A stretch of DNA of 64,000 bases from an uncultured Cetobacterium sp. Lineage in GTDB: Bacteria > Fusobacteriota > Fusobacteriia > Fusobacteriales > Fusobacteriaceae. The stretch lies in the NCBI RefSeq assembly GCF_947072685.1, contig NZ_CAMTIK010000001.1:62001-126000 (forward strand). The letters run 5' to 3'. The notes under the pieces were generated by a model. The model worked only from the letters and a program-made list of their open reading frames with translations. It had not been told where the DNA came from and searched no databases. Both the position numbers and the translations under genes were made by a program. Positions within the stretch are counted from its first letter, which is position 1. Each line of letters opens with the position of its first letter. Shown piece by piece: positions 19,577 to 29,987 of the stretch.

Positions 19577-19990
19577 TTAAATTCCTAAATCAGATTTTAA
19601 ATGCTCAGTTGTAATCTCGATTGGAGTTCCTGGTCTGTAAACTCTATTGAATCCCATAGCCTTAAATCTAGACTCTACATCTGTCCAATCTTGCTTTCCA
19701 ACAACGATATTTCCACCAACATAAAGAACGATATCTTTTAAGCCAGCTTCTTCACACTTCTCTCTCATACCTTGACAATCTAACTCTCCATGTCCATATA
19801 GAGAAGATACAATTATTGCATCAGCCTTAGTTTCAACTGCTGCATTTATAAAGTCAATTTGTGGAGATAGTACTCCAATATTAACTACTTCAAATCCATT
19901 AGTCTCTAATACATGGTGAATTATTTTGTTCCCTACTGCATGACAGTCAGATCCAATTACACCAATTACTACTTTTTTACCATTTTTCAT
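19577..19990 (-). CDS. glmS: Glutamate mutase sigma subunit (B12-binding)
   Basis: B12-binding DxHxxG motif in [44 protein letters not shown] at 19990. Confidence 0.95.
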   Translation of the reverse strand: MKNGKKVVIGVIGSDCHAVGNKIIHHVLETNGFEVVNIGVLSPQIDFINAAVETKADAIIVSSLYGHGELDCQGMREKCEEAGLKDIVLYVGGNIVVGKQDWTDVESRFKAMGFNRVYRPGTPIEITTEHLKSDLGI

Positions 19991-20053
19991 TGAAAATAAC
20001 ACCTCACTATTTTTTTTCCTATAAAAAACAAACTTTTATAATATATTTTATAC

Positions 20054-20082
20054 ACTACGTTTTAAAAAAATACAATAGAAAT
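20054..20082 (-). promoter_or_regulatory. Possible promoter of the glutamate mutase operon
   Basis: Minus strand TTGTAT, 17-nt spacer, TATAAA in the divergent intergenic region (approximate coordinates). Confidence 0.35.
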
Positions 20083-20196
20083 AATAAATTTATATTGTTT
20101 GCTTTTGAATTATTTATAAAATATATTGTGAACATTCATTTCTAACAAACTTACTTTTTTCTTTTTCTACATTAATATATCGATAACAGTATTTCG

Positions 20197-20225
20197 TTGA
20201 TTTTTTTTAATTTATATGCTATAAT
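20197..20225 (+). promoter_or_regulatory. Predicted strong promoter for rimP-nusA-infB operon
   Basis: TTGATT (20197-20202), 17-nt spacer, extended -10 TGCTATAAT (TATAAT 20220-20225). Confidence 0.7.
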
Positions 20226-20253
20226 CTACTTAGATAATTTATACTAGAGCTGA

Positions 20254-20278
20254 AAAGAGTGGGGAAATCCCACTCTTT
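20254..20278 (+). promoter_or_regulatory. Leader hairpin in rimP 5' UTR
   Basis: AAAGAGTGGG-ggaaat-CCCACTCTTT stem-loop about 20-30 nt downstream of the predicted start site, followed by CTTTG. Confidence 0.6.
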
Positions 20279-20308
20279 CTTTGTAGTTTTAATCAGGAAA
20301 GAGGTGAT

Positions 20309-20797
20309 ATGATGATAAAATTAGATAAATGGGAGATGGAACAAACTCTTTTAAATATAGAAAAAATTGTTTTCCCTGCAGTTGAAAAAAGAGGGCTTGA
20401 CCTTGTTGATTTAGAATATATACAAGAGGGTGGTTATCTTTATGTTCGTGTTTTCATTGAAAAGGAGAACGGAGATATAACTCTTGAAGACTGTGGAGGA
20501 TTAAGTAATGATATCGATGAAAAAATTGATACACTTATTCCACATAAATTTTTCTTAGAGGTTTCTTCTCCAGGGGTTGAAAGACCTTTAAAAAAAGAGA
20601 AAGATTTTATTAGGTTTATAGGTGAGACAATTAAAGTGAGTTTAAAGCATAAACTTAATGATAGTAAGAACTTCGAAGGGACTCTTGAGAATTTTCAAGA
20701 GGAAACACTATTCCTTAACATAAAAGGCGAGATTTTAGAAATCCCTTTCAAAGAGGTAAAAAAATCAAATATTGTCTTTGATTTTAGTGACATTTAA
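20309..20797 (+). CDS. rimP: Ribosome maturation factor RimP
   Basis: GLDLVDLEYIQEGGYLYVRVFIEKENGDITLEDCGGLSNDID..; SPGVERPLKKEKDF; upstream of nusA. Confidence 0.95.
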   Translation: MMIKLDKWEMEQTLLNIEKIVFPAVEKRGLDLVDLEYIQEGGYLYVRVFIEKENGDITLEDCGGLSNDIDEKIDTLIPHKFFLEVSSPGVERPLKKEKDFIRFIGETIKVSLKHKLNDSKNFEGTLENFQEETLFLNIKGEILEIPFKEVKKSNIVFDFSDI

Positions 20798-20824
20798 TTA
20801 TTTAGTTAGGAGGAAAAACCAGTT

Positions 20825-21925
20825 ATGAGAAGTAAAGACGGAAAAGTTTTTTTAGAGGCTCTTGAGCAACTAGAAAAAGAAAAAGGAATTAATAAAGAAA
20901 GTCTTCTTGAAGCAGTTGAACAAGCTATGCTTGCTGCATATAAAAAACACTACGGTGAAGAGGAGAACGTTGAGGTTGAAATCAACAGATCTACTGGTGA
21001 AGTAAAAGTTTTTGAAATAAAAACTGTTGTTACTGCTGAAGATCTATACGATGCTGCTTTAGAGGTGTCTGTAGAGGATGCTGCTGAAGCTGGTCACAGA
21101 AGAATTAAGCTTGGAGATGTAATCAAACTTGAAGTTAACTGTGAAGAATTTAGAAGAAATGCTATCCAAAATGGTAAGCAAATCGTAATACAAAAAGTTA
21201 GAGAAGCAGAAAGACAAAATATCTTTGATAAATTCAAAGTTAAAGAGCATGACATAATGACTGGAATCATCAGAAGAATCGATGAGAAAAGAAATATCTT
21301 TATTGAGTTTGATGGTTGCGAGGCTATTCTTGCTACTGCTGAACAATCTCCAGCAGATGTTTATAGAGTTGGGGAAAGAATCAAAGTTTACATATCTGAA
21401 GTAGAAAAAACAAACAAGTTTCCTAAAATTATCATCTCTAGAAAAAATGAAGGGCTTCTAAGAAAATTATTTGAATTAGAAATTCCAGAAATCGCAGAAG
21501 GGGTTATCGAAATCAAATCTGTTGCTAGAGAAGCTGGTTCTAGAGCTAAAGTTGCCGTTTATTCATCAGATGAAAATATAGATACTGTAGGTGCATGTAT
21601 CGGACAAAAAGGATTAAGAATTAGAAACATCGTTAACGAATTGAATGGAGAGAAAATTGATATCGTAGTTTGGAAAGAGGATATTAAAGAGTTCGTATCA
21701 GCTGTTCTAAGTCCAGCTAAAGTTATCAGTGTTGAAGTTCTTGAAGAAGGAACTACTGCTAGAGTATTAGTTGAAAACTCTCAGCTATCTTTAGCTATTG
21801 GTAAAAATGGTCAAAATGCAAGACTTGCTGCTAAGTTAACAGGTATGAGAGTAGATATCAAAACTGTTGAATCTTTCAGTACTGAGGAGAACGTTGTAGT
21901 AAATGATGAGGAACACCATGGATAA
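20825..21925 (+). CDS. nusA: Transcription termination/antitermination factor NusA
   Basis: NusA N-domain, S1 and KH domains (GACIGQKGLRIRNIVNELNGEKIDIVVW; LAIGKNGQNARLAAKLTGMRVDI). Confidence 0.97.
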   Translation: MRSKDGKVFLEALEQLEKEKGINKESLLEAVEQAMLAAYKKHYGEEENVEVEINRSTGEVKVFEIKTVVTAEDLYDAALEVSVEDAAEAGHRRIKLGDVIKLEVNCEEFRRNAIQNGKQIVIQKVREAERQNIFDKFKVKEHDIMTGIIRRIDEKRNIFIEFDGCEAILATAEQSPADVYRVGERIKVYISEVEKTNKFPKIIISRKNEGLLRKLFELEIPEIAEGVIEIKSVAREAGSRAKVAVYSSDENIDTVGACIGQKGLRIRNIVNELNGEKIDIVVWKEDIKEFVSAVLSPAKVISVEVLEEGTTARVLVENSQLSLAIGKNGQNARLAAKLTGMRVDIKTVESFSTEENVVVNDEEHHG

Positions 21926-22442
21926 TCACACTCCTGAAAGAACTTGTGTGGTTTGTAGAGAAAAAAAAGACAAAGGCGATCTATTTAGAATCGCTAAAAT
22001 AAGTGAGAACAACTATTCGTTTGATGAAAAGCAAAAAATGCAATCAAGAGCAATCTATGTTTGCAAAACACATGAATGTATTAAAAGAATTTCAAAAAAT
22101 AAAAAATATAGCCTAAGAATAGAAGATTTACTTTCTATGGTAAACCTTCTTAAAAAGCAATCTAAAGATTACCTAAATATTTTAAAGGCAATGAAAAACT
22201 CTGAACACTTAGCATTCGGAATCAATATGGTTATGGATGAGATAGAACATATTCATTTTTTAATTATCGCAGAGGATATCAGCGAAAAAAATGATAAGAA
22301 ACTAATTACAAAAGCTAAGGAATTAAATATTCCTTATGCTCATTTTGGGAATAAAACACAACTTGGTGATATATTCAACAAAGATGAAGTCAACGTTATT
22401 GCTATAAAAAATAAAAAAGTGGCAAGGGGATTGGTAGATTAG
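21918..22442 (+). CDS. Fused YlxR (DUF448) + YlxQ/L7Ae-type RNA-binding protein
   Basis: N-terminal PERTCVVCREKKDKGDLFRI (YlxR), C-terminal L7Ae-like half (FGINMVMDEIEHIHFLIIAEDISEKNDKKLITKAKELNIPYAHFGNKTQLGDIF). Start ATG 21918 overlaps the nusA stop. Confidence 0.85.
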   Translation: MDNHTPERTCVVCREKKDKGDLFRIAKISENNYSFDEKQKMQSRAIYVCKTHECIKRISKNKKYSLRIEDLLSMVNLLKKQSKDYLNILKAMKNSEHLAFGINMVMDEIEHIHFLIIAEDISEKNDKKLITKAKELNIPYAHFGNKTQLGDIFNKDEVNVIAIKNKKVARGLVD

Positions 22443-22465
22443 GCTATTTGGAGGTGTCTAGCTTT

Positions 22466-24628
22466 ATGAAAACAAGAGTACACGAATTAGCTAAAATGTA
22501 TGGTATTGGCAACAAAGAGTTTTTAGATATTTTAAACAATATTGGAATTGAGGTACACTCAAATCTTGCAGGGTTAAGTGATGAGCAGGAGAAGATAATT
22601 TCAGCTCATTTTTCCCACATCAATGAGGTTGTTTCTAACAGCGCTTATATCGAGGAGGAAACAATGAAAAATAATATCGATTTACAAGAAGCTGATGATT
22701 TTTTAGTAGAAGATCAACCAACTTCAAAGAAAAAAAAGAACAACAATAAAAATAAAACAGATAACAATACTACTGATTCAAAATCTAAGAAAAAGAAAAA
22801 GGGAAGAAGAGCAGATTTCGTTGTTAAGAAAGCTGAACAAGGACCTGAGATTATTGAAGAAGATGGAATGAAAATAATCAAGATCAGAGGGGAGATCACT
22901 CTTGGTGAATTCGCTGATAGACTTGGTATTGGAAGTTCTGAAATAATAAAAAAACTTTTCTTAAAAGGTCAAATGCTTACTATAAACAGCCCAATATCTT
23001 TTGAGTTAGCTGAAGAGTTAGCTATGGAGTATGACGCTTTAGTTGAAATGGAAGAAGAAGTAGAATTAGATTTCGGAGATAAGTTTGATTTAGAAATAAC
23101 TGATAGAGCTGAAGATTTAACTGATAGAGCTCCTGTTATAACTATCATGGGACACGTAGACCATGGTAAAACATCTTTACTTGATGCTATCAGAGCAACT
23201 ACTGTAGCTTCTGGAGAAGCTGGAGGTATCACTCAAAAGATTGGAGCCTACCAAATCACTAAACCTACAGGAAAAATCACTTTCGTAGATACTCCTGGAC
23301 ATGAGGCGTTTACTGATATGAGAGCTAGAGGAGCACAGGTTACTGATATTGCTATCCTTGTTGTTGCTGCTGATGATGGTGTAATGCCTCAAACTATAGA
23401 AGCTTTATCTCACGCTAAAGCTGCTCATGTGCCAATTATTGTTGCTATCAACAAAATTGACAAACCTGAAGCTAACTCAATGAGAATTAAACAAGAGCTT
23501 ATGGAGCACGGATTAGTTTCTGTTGAATGGGGAGGAGAGACTGAATTTGTTGAGGTTTCTGCCAAGGCTAAATTAAACCTTGATACTTTACTTGATACAA
23601 TTCTTATCACTGCTGAAATTTTAGAGCTTAAAGCCAACACTAAAAAAAGAGCTAAAGGTATCGTTTTAGAATCTAGACTAGATCCTAAAGTTGGACCTAT
23701 AGCTGACGTTCTTATCCAAGAAGGAACTTTAAAAATTGGAGAGGTTATCGTTGCTGGTGAATGTATGGGTAAAGTTAGAGCTTTAGTTAATGACTTAGGT
23801 CAAAAAGTTCAAGTTGCAACTGTTTCTCAACCAATAGAGATTATTGGATTTAATGAGGTACCTTCTGCTGGAGATACTTTCTATGTTATTCAAAATGAGC
23901 AACACGCTAAAAGAATTGTTGAAGAGATGACAAAAGAGAGAAAAATTTCTGAAGTTACTAGAAAAACTATATCTCTAGAATCACTATCTCAACAAATGGA
24001 TAGCGCTAACATAAAAGAACTTAACTTAATTTTAAGAGCTGACTCAAGAGGTTCTGTTGAAGCTTTAAGAGATTCTCTATTAAAACTTTCTACAGGTGAA
24101 GTTGCTGTTAATATTATGCAAGCTGCTTCTGGTGCTATTACAGAGAGTGACGTTAAACTTGCTGAAGCTTCAAACGCTATCATCATCGGATTTAACGTAA
24201 GACCTACTACAAACGCTTTAAAAGAAGCTGATTCTAACGGTGTTGAAATCAGAACTTCTAACATTATCTATCATATCATTGAAGATATTGAGAAAGCTCT
24301 AACTGGTATGCTAGATCCTGAATTCAAAGAGAACTACTCTGGAAGAATCGAGATCAAAAAAGTATTCAAAGTTTCAAAAGTTGGAAACATTGCTGGATGT
24401 GTTGTTGTGGATGGTAAAGTTAGAAAAGACTCTAACATCAGAATCCTTAGAAATGGAGTTATTGTTTATGAAGGTAAACTAAATACTCTAAAAAGATATA
24501 AAGATGACGCTAAAGAAGTAGTTGCTGGTCAAGAATGTGGATTGGGAATCGAAAACTTTAATGATATTAAAGAAAGCGATATCGTTGAGGCATTTGATAT
24601 AATCGAAGTTAAAAGAACTTTAAAGTAG
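22466..24628 (+). CDS. infB: Translation initiation factor IF-2
   Basis: IF2_N ([23 protein letters not shown]) and GTPase motifs ([33 protein letters not shown]). Start at ATG 22466 after GGAGG. Confidence 0.97.
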   Translation: MKTRVHELAKMYGIGNKEFLDILNNIGIEVHSNLAGLSDEQEKIISAHFSHINEVVSNSAYIEEETMKNNIDLQEADDFLVEDQPTSKKKKNNNKNKTDNNTTDSKSKKKKKGRRADFVVKKAEQGPEIIEEDGMKIIKIRGEITLGEFADRLGIGSSEIIKKLFLKGQMLTINSPISFELAEELAMEYDALVEMEEEVELDFGDKFDLEITDRAEDLTDRAPVITIMGHVDHGKTSLLDAIRATTVASGEAGGITQKIGAYQITKPTGKITFVDTPGHEAFTDMRARGAQVTDIAILVVAADDGVMPQTIEALSHAKAAHVPIIVAINKIDKPEANSMRIKQELMEHGLVSVEWGGETEFVEVSAKAKLNLDTLLDTILITAEILELKANTKKRAKGIVLESRLDPKVGPIADVLIQEGTLKIGEVIVAGECMGKVRALVNDLGQKVQVATVSQPIEIIGFNEVPSAGDTFYVIQNEQHAKRIVEEMTKERKISEVTRKTISLESLSQQMDSANIKELNLILRADSRGSVEALRDSLLKLSTGEVAVNIMQAASGAITESDVKLAEASNAIIIGFNVRPTTNALKEADSNGVEIRTSNIIYHIIEDIEKALTGMLDPEFKENYSGRIEIKKVFKVSKVGNIAGCVVVDGKVRKDSNIRILRNGVIVYEGKLNTLKRYKDDAKEVVAGQECGLGIENFNDIKESDIVEAFDIIEVKRTLK

Positions 24629-24638
24629 GTGATAAATT

Positions 24639-24995
24639 ATGAATAAGAAAAGATTAGCTGCAATTGAAAAAGAGATCAGTAGAGTTGTTTCGAAAGCTCT
24701 TTTCGAAGATATAAAAAATCCAAAATTAAAAAAAGCTATGGTTTCTATTACTAGTGTAAGAGTTACTGAGGATTTAAAATTTGCTGATTTATTTTTCAGC
24801 ATTATGCCAATAGCTGGTAAACAAATGAATAAGAATGAAGTTTTAGAAGGATTAAATGAGATCAAAGGTTTTCTAAGAAAAAGAGTATCCGAAGAACTAG
24901 CCTTAAGATATACTCCTGAAATGAGAATTAAACTTGACGATACTATAGAACACGCAATAAAAATATCTCAGTTACTTGATAACTTAAAAGGGTAA
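24639..24995 (+). CDS. rbfA: Ribosome-binding factor A
   Basis: RbfA family length and motif (VSKALFEDIKNPKLKKAMVSITSVRVTEDLKFADLFFS). Confidence 0.93.
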   Translation: MNKKRLAAIEKEISRVVSKALFEDIKNPKLKKAMVSITSVRVTEDLKFADLFFSIMPIAGKQMNKNEVLEGLNEIKGFLRKRVSEELALRYTPEMRIKLDDTIEHAIKISQLLDNLKG

Positions 24996-24998
24996 TCT

Positions 24999-26696
24999 AT
25001 GCACTGGGAATATAAAACAGTATCTGAAAATCTTATTGAAACTAAGGCTAGTCAGTGGGATGTTTCTGAATTTTTAACTACTTTACTTTTAAAAAAAGGC
25101 TTTTTAGAAAAAGAAGACGTACAGAATTTTCTTAATCCATCTATCGATAAACTTAAAAACCCTTTTGATTTTGAAGTGATGGATAAAGTAGTAGAAAAAA
25201 TAGTTTCAGCTAAAAATAACGGAGAAAGGTTATTTATCTATGGCGATTATGACGTAGATGGAATAACCGCTGCTATCTTCCTTGTCTTAGCGTTTAGAGA
25301 GATTGGAATTGATATTGATTACTATATTCCCAATAGGATGGATGAGGGCTATGGTCTTGATAAAAAAACTATCGATTTTATCCACCACAATTTGGGGAAA
25401 TTAATAATCACTGTCGATACTGGAGTTAATTCCCGTGAAGATGTTGAGTATGCTAGAAGTTTAGGGATTGATGTTATTGTCACTGATCACCACAAAAGTG
25501 TAAAGGATGATGAAAAGGACAATGTTCTTTTTATCAATCCTAAGCTCAGTGACCATTACCAATTCAAATTCCTAGCTGGAGCTGGAGTAGCTTTAAAAGT
25601 TGCTCAAGCTGTGTATTCTCATTTGAATGAAGACTTCTCTAAGCTCTATCAATTTTTAGATGTTGTTATGATAGGAACTGTTGCTGATGTTGTTCCTATG
25701 TTTGATGAGAATAGAATTATTATCAGCAAAGGTTTAGAAACTCTTAAGAATACTAAAATTAAAGGTTTAGTATATCTTATGAAATATCTAAAGCTTTATA
25801 ACAAAGATATTAGTACAACGGATATTAGTTATTTTGTATCACCTCTTATCAACTCCTTGGGAAGGCTAGGCAACTCTAAACTTGGTGCAGATTTTTTTAT
25901 GAAAACAGATGATTTTGAAATATATAATATTATTGAAGAGATGAAAAAATCAAATAAACAAAGAAGAGAACTAGAAAGAGCTATCTTTGATGAAGCGAAT
26001 AGTATGGTTCAAAAAAAAGGAACCGAAAATTTAAAGTATATTTTTGTGGCTTCTGAAAAGTGGCATCCTGGAGTCATTGGTGTTGTCGCATCTAGGTTAA
26101 GTGTGAAATATGATCTTCCTGTCGCTATGATATCTTTAAAAGATGGAGTGGCTAAAGCTTCTTGTCGGAGTATTCCAGGAGTTAATATTTTTAATATTTT
26201 AAAGCTTGTAGAAGATAAATTAATTCGATTTGGAGGTCATGATTTAGCTGCTGGTTTTATAGCTAATCAAAAAGAGCTACCATGTATTGAATCCTTCTTT
26301 GAAAAAGAGATTCAAATCCACGAACACTCTTTCAAGCAACCAAAATCTTTAGAGATTGATTTAGAATTTCCAATCGATAAAATAGATAAAGATATTATTC
26401 AAGATATAAAAAAATTAGCACCTTTTGGCTTAGAAAATAGACACCCATATTTTTTAGATAAGGGTGTAAAAATTGTTGATACCAAATTTTTTGGTATTGA
26501 AAATAGACATTTTAATGGTTTTTTAATTAAAAATGGAAATTCCTATCCTCTTGTGGCTTTTGATTTAAGTTCTAAACTTTTAAAAAGTGGCAAAGATACT
26601 GTATATGATATTATCTATTATCCTGAAAAGATCATATCCAGAGGAGAGGAATTCTATCAGTTTCGTTTAAAAGATCTTAAAGCTCAAAAAGCTTAA
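24999..26696 (+). CDS. recJ: Single-stranded-DNA-specific exonuclease RecJ
   Basis: DHH/DHHA1 motifs (YGDYDVDGITAAIFL, VTDHHKS, RFGGHDLAAGF). Confidence 0.95.
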   Translation: MHWEYKTVSENLIETKASQWDVSEFLTTLLLKKGFLEKEDVQNFLNPSIDKLKNPFDFEVMDKVVEKIVSAKNNGERLFIYGDYDVDGITAAIFLVLAFREIGIDIDYYIPNRMDEGYGLDKKTIDFIHHNLGKLIITVDTGVNSREDVEYARSLGIDVIVTDHHKSVKDDEKDNVLFINPKLSDHYQFKFLAGAGVALKVAQAVYSHLNEDFSKLYQFLDVVMIGTVADVVPMFDENRIIISKGLETLKNTKIKGLVYLMKYLKLYNKDISTTDISYFVSPLINSLGRLGNSKLGADFFMKTDDFEIYNIIEEMKKSNKQRRELERAIFDEANSMVQKKGTENLKYIFVASEKWHPGVIGVVASRLSVKYDLPVAMISLKDGVAKASCRSIPGVNIFNILKLVEDKLIRFGGHDLAAGFIANQKELPCIESFFEKEIQIHEHSFKQPKSLEIDLEFPIDKIDKDIIQDIKKLAPFGLENRHPYFLDKGVKIVDTKFFGIENRHFNGFLIKNGNSYPLVAFDLSSKLLKSGKDTVYDIIYYPEKIISRGEEFYQFRLKDLKAQKA

Positions 26697-26733
26697 GATA
26701 TTTAAATACATAATATACTTTAAGGAGGAAAAA

Positions 26734-28020
26734 ATGAAACACGAATTAAAAAAAATTGAACATTCAGCAGTTGAGATAAAAATGACTTTAACGGCTGAAG
26801 AGTTATCACCAATTAAAGCTGAGGTTCTTAAAAAAGTTGCTTCTCAAGTTGAAGTACCTGGATTTAGAAAAGGACATGCACCTTTAAATAAAGTTGAAGC
26901 TGCTTATGTTGACGCTATAAAAGAAGAGGTTGTTGAAGCTGTATTAAAAGCTAACTTTGATAAAGTTATCGCTGAAGAGAAAATTTCTCCAGTAAGTTTC
27001 ATCTATGATCTTGTTGCTGAAATGAAAGAAACTCTTGAAATTACTTTCAAAGTTGATGTTTATCCAGAAGTTACTTTAGGAGAATATAAAGGGTTAGAAG
27101 TTGAAAAAGAAACTTTTGAAATGTCTGACGACCTTTTAAATAAAGAGATTGAAAATATGATGACTTCTAAAGCTAAATTAGAAGATGCTACTGAAGGACA
27201 TAAAGCTGAGATGGGTAACACTGTAGATCTTGCTTTTGAAGGATTTGTTGATGGTGTTCCTTTCGAAGGTGGACAAGCTGATTCACACCAATTAAAATTA
27301 GGTTCTAAAATGTTCATCGATACATTTGAGGATCAATTAGTTGGATACACTGTAGGACAAGAGGGAGAAGTTAACGTAATGTTCCCTGCTGAATACCATT
27401 CTGAAGCTTTAGCTGGAAAACCTGCTACATTCAAAGTTAAAATTAACTCTATCAAAACTTTAGCTAATCCTGAATTAAATGATGAGTTTGCTAAAGAAGC
27501 TGGATTTGAATCTGTAGAGGATTTAAAAGCTAAAAAAACTGCTGAGATTATAGCTAGAGAAGAAGCTAGAGTTCAAAATAACTTTGTTGGAAAATTAATT
27601 CAAAAATTAGTTTCTGAATCTAAAGCTGAGGCTCCTAAATCTATGGTTGTAAAAGAAGTAGAAAATAGAATGGCTGAAATGAACCAACAATTAGCTATGC
27701 AAGGAATGGATCTTGATCAATATCTAAAAATGACTGGTATGACTAAAGAGCAAGCTTTCAACCAAATCGCTCCTATGGCTCACAACAAAGTTTTAGTTGA
27801 TGTTGTTTTAGAAGCTGTTGCTAAAGCTGAAAACATTGAGGTTTCTGAAGAAGAATTAAATAAAAGAACTGAAGAGATTGCTAAAATGTACGGAATGACT
27901 GTTGAGCAATTGGATGCAGAGTTAAATAAAAACTCTAATTTTGACGAGTTCAAACATAGTTTAAAACATGAAATCACAGCTCAAAAAGCTGTTGAAGTTA
28001 TTGTTAACAACGCTAAGTAA
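26734..28020 (+). CDS. tig: Trigger factor
   Basis: Trigger factor N-domain (VPGFRKGHAPLNKVEAAYVDAIKEEVVEAVL) and PPIase region (DLAFEGFVDGVPFEGGQADSHQLKLGS). Confidence 0.96.
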   Translation: MKHELKKIEHSAVEIKMTLTAEELSPIKAEVLKKVASQVEVPGFRKGHAPLNKVEAAYVDAIKEEVVEAVLKANFDKVIAEEKISPVSFIYDLVAEMKETLEITFKVDVYPEVTLGEYKGLEVEKETFEMSDDLLNKEIENMMTSKAKLEDATEGHKAEMGNTVDLAFEGFVDGVPFEGGQADSHQLKLGSKMFIDTFEDQLVGYTVGQEGEVNVMFPAEYHSEALAGKPATFKVKINSIKTLANPELNDEFAKEAGFESVEDLKAKKTAEIIAREEARVQNNFVGKLIQKLVSESKAEAPKSMVVKEVENRMAEMNQQLAMQGMDLDQYLKMTGMTKEQAFNQIAPMAHNKVLVDVVLEAVAKAENIEVSEEELNKRTEEIAKMYGMTVEQLDAELNKNSNFDEFKHSLKHEITAQKAVEVIVNNAK

Positions 28021-28031
28021 TCTATATTAAC

Positions 28032-28072
28032 CAGTATTGAGTAGGGATCCCCCTGCTCAATACTGCTTTTTA
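28032..28072 (+). terminator. Intrinsic terminator downstream of tig
   Basis: CAGTATTGAGTAGGG..CCCTGCTCAATACTG followed by CTTTTT. Confidence 0.85.
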
Positions 28073-28082
28073 AAAAATTAGT

Positions 28083-28114
28083 GTTAAATACCAAAATTCT
28101 TTTTAGTATTTAAC
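28083..28114 (+). promoter_or_regulatory. Inverted repeat in clpP upstream region
   Basis: GTTAAATAC..GTATTTAAC perfect 9-bp arms between the tig terminator and the clpP SD. Confidence 0.5.
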
Positions 28115-28140
28115 TTTAAGTTTTTAAAGGAGGGATAAAA

Positions 28141-28716
28141 ATGTATAGTCCAACAGTTATTGAAAATACCGGAAAAGGTGAAAGAGCCTACGATGTCTAT
28201 TCTAGACTTCTTAAAGATAGAATTATCTTCTTAGGTTGTGAAATTGATGACCAGATAGCTAATGCAATTGTTGCTCAACTCCTATTTTTAGAAGCTGAAG
28301 ATCCTAATAAAGATATAATTATGTATATAAATAGTCCTGGAGGAGTTATTACCTCTGGTATGGCAATCTATGATACTATGAACTATATTAAGCCAGACGT
28401 TCAAACTGTTTGTATTGGACAAGCTGCTAGTATGGGAGCTCTTCTACTTTCTGCTGGAGCAAAAGGAAAAAGATTTTCTTTAGAAAATTCTAGAATTATG
28501 ATCCATCAGCCTTTAGGCGGAGCAAAAGGACAAGCTACTGACATAGAGATTCAAGCAAAAGAAATTTTAAGAATGAAAGATTTGACATCTAAAATTTTAA
28601 GTAAAAATACAAATAAAACGGTTGAAGAGATAATATCTGCAACTGAAAGAGATAATTTTATGAGTGCTGAAGAAGCTAAAGAATTTGGTCTTATAGACCA
28701 CGTATTCATTAAATAG
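28141..28716 (+). CDS. clpP: ATP-dependent Clp protease proteolytic subunit
   Basis: [35 protein letters not shown], ClpP catalytic Ser/His. Confidence 0.98.
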   Translation: MYSPTVIENTGKGERAYDVYSRLLKDRIIFLGCEIDDQIANAIVAQLLFLEAEDPNKDIIMYINSPGGVITSGMAIYDTMNYIKPDVQTVCIGQAASMGALLLSAGAKGKRFSLENSRIMIHQPLGGAKGQATDIEIQAKEILRMKDLTSKILSKNTNKTVEEIISATERDNFMSAEEAKEFGLIDHVFIK

Positions 28717-28726
28717 GAGGGGAAAG

Positions 28727-29974
28727 ATGAATAAAAAAGAACAGTGCTCTTTTTGCGGAAGAACACAAGATGAAGTTTCTAAACTTTTCTCTGGAATTGA
28801 TGGTTCATTTATTTGTGATGAATGTATTGAAACTTGTTTTGATATGCTTGGCTATGAAAACGACATCTATTATGGAGAAAAAGCAACAGATGCTTCTACA
28901 ACTAGCTCTTTAACAGGTATACAACTACCAATACCAAAAGAGATTAAACAAAGACTTGATGAGTATGTTATTGGACAGGAAGACAGTAAAAAAGTATTAG
29001 CTGTTTCTGTATATAATCACTATAAAAGAATTATGCATAAAGATCAAGGAAGTAAGGATGTTGAATTACAAAAATCAAATGTACTTCTAATAGGACCTAC
29101 TGGTTCTGGTAAAACTCTTTTAGCTCAAACTTTAGCTAGAACACTTCATGTTCCGTTCGCTATTGCTGATGCAACTACATTGACAGAAGCAGGTTATGTT
29201 GGGGATGACGTTGAAAATGTTTTAGTTAGACTTTTACAAGCTGCTGACTATGATGTTGAAGCGGCTGAAAGAGGAATTATTTATATTGATGAAATAGACA
29301 AAATCGCTAGAAAATCTGAAAATACCTCTATCACTAGAGATGTTTCAGGAGAAGGGGTTCAGCAAGCTCTTCTTAAAATTATAGAGGGAACTAAATCACA
29401 AGTTCCGCCACAAGGTGGCAGAAAACATCCAAACCAAGAACTAATCGAAGTGGATACAACAAATATTTTATTTATTGTTGGTGGAGCTTTTGAAGGTGTG
29501 GAAAAAATTATTAAATCTAGAACAAATAAAAAAGTTTTAGGATTTGGAGCTTCTCAAAATGCATTAACTCAAGAAAAAGAGATCGAACTTTTAGGTAAGG
29601 TTCTTCCTGAAGATTTAGTTAAACAAGGAATTATTCCTGAATTAGTTGGAAGACTCCCAGTTATTACAACATTATCTCCTCTTGATGAAAAAGCACTTAT
29701 ACAAATTCTTTCTGAACCTAAAAATTCCATTGTAAAGCAGTATAAAAAATTCTTTGAAATGGAAAATGTTGAACTAGAATTTGAAGAAGCCGCTCTTAAA
29801 AAAATTGCAACACTTGCTTTAGATAGAAAAATTGGAGCAAGAGGACTTAGATCTATTATCGAAAATATCATGACTGAATTGATGTTTGAAATTCCATCAG
29901 ATAAAACTATTAAAAAAGTTCTTATCACTGAGGAATCTATTCAAGATTCAACTAAAGTTAAAATTGAACGTTAA
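28727..29974 (+). CDS. clpX: ATP-dependent Clp protease ATP-binding subunit ClpX
   Basis: Zinc-binding N-domain ([22 protein letters not shown]) and Walker A ([18 protein letters not shown]). Confidence 0.98.
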   Translation: MNKKEQCSFCGRTQDEVSKLFSGIDGSFICDECIETCFDMLGYENDIYYGEKATDASTTSSLTGIQLPIPKEIKQRLDEYVIGQEDSKKVLAVSVYNHYKRIMHKDQGSKDVELQKSNVLLIGPTGSGKTLLAQTLARTLHVPFAIADATTLTEAGYVGDDVENVLVRLLQAADYDVEAAERGIIYIDEIDKIARKSENTSITRDVSGEGVQQALLKIIEGTKSQVPPQGGRKHPNQELIEVDTTNILFIVGGAFEGVEKIIKSRTNKKVLGFGASQNALTQEKEIELLGKVLPEDLVKQGIIPELVGRLPVITTLSPLDEKALIQILSEPKNSIVKQYKKFFEMENVELEFEEAALKKIATLALDRKIGARGLRSIIENIMTELMFEIPSDKTIKKVLITEESIQDSTKVKIER

Positions 29975-29987
29975 GGAGTGATTACTT

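Noticed and set aside
20003-20196. Possible cobalamin riboswitch upstream of the B12-dependent mutase operon
   Set aside because: The region is almost pure A/T with no conserved B12-box-like or multi-helix structure visible.
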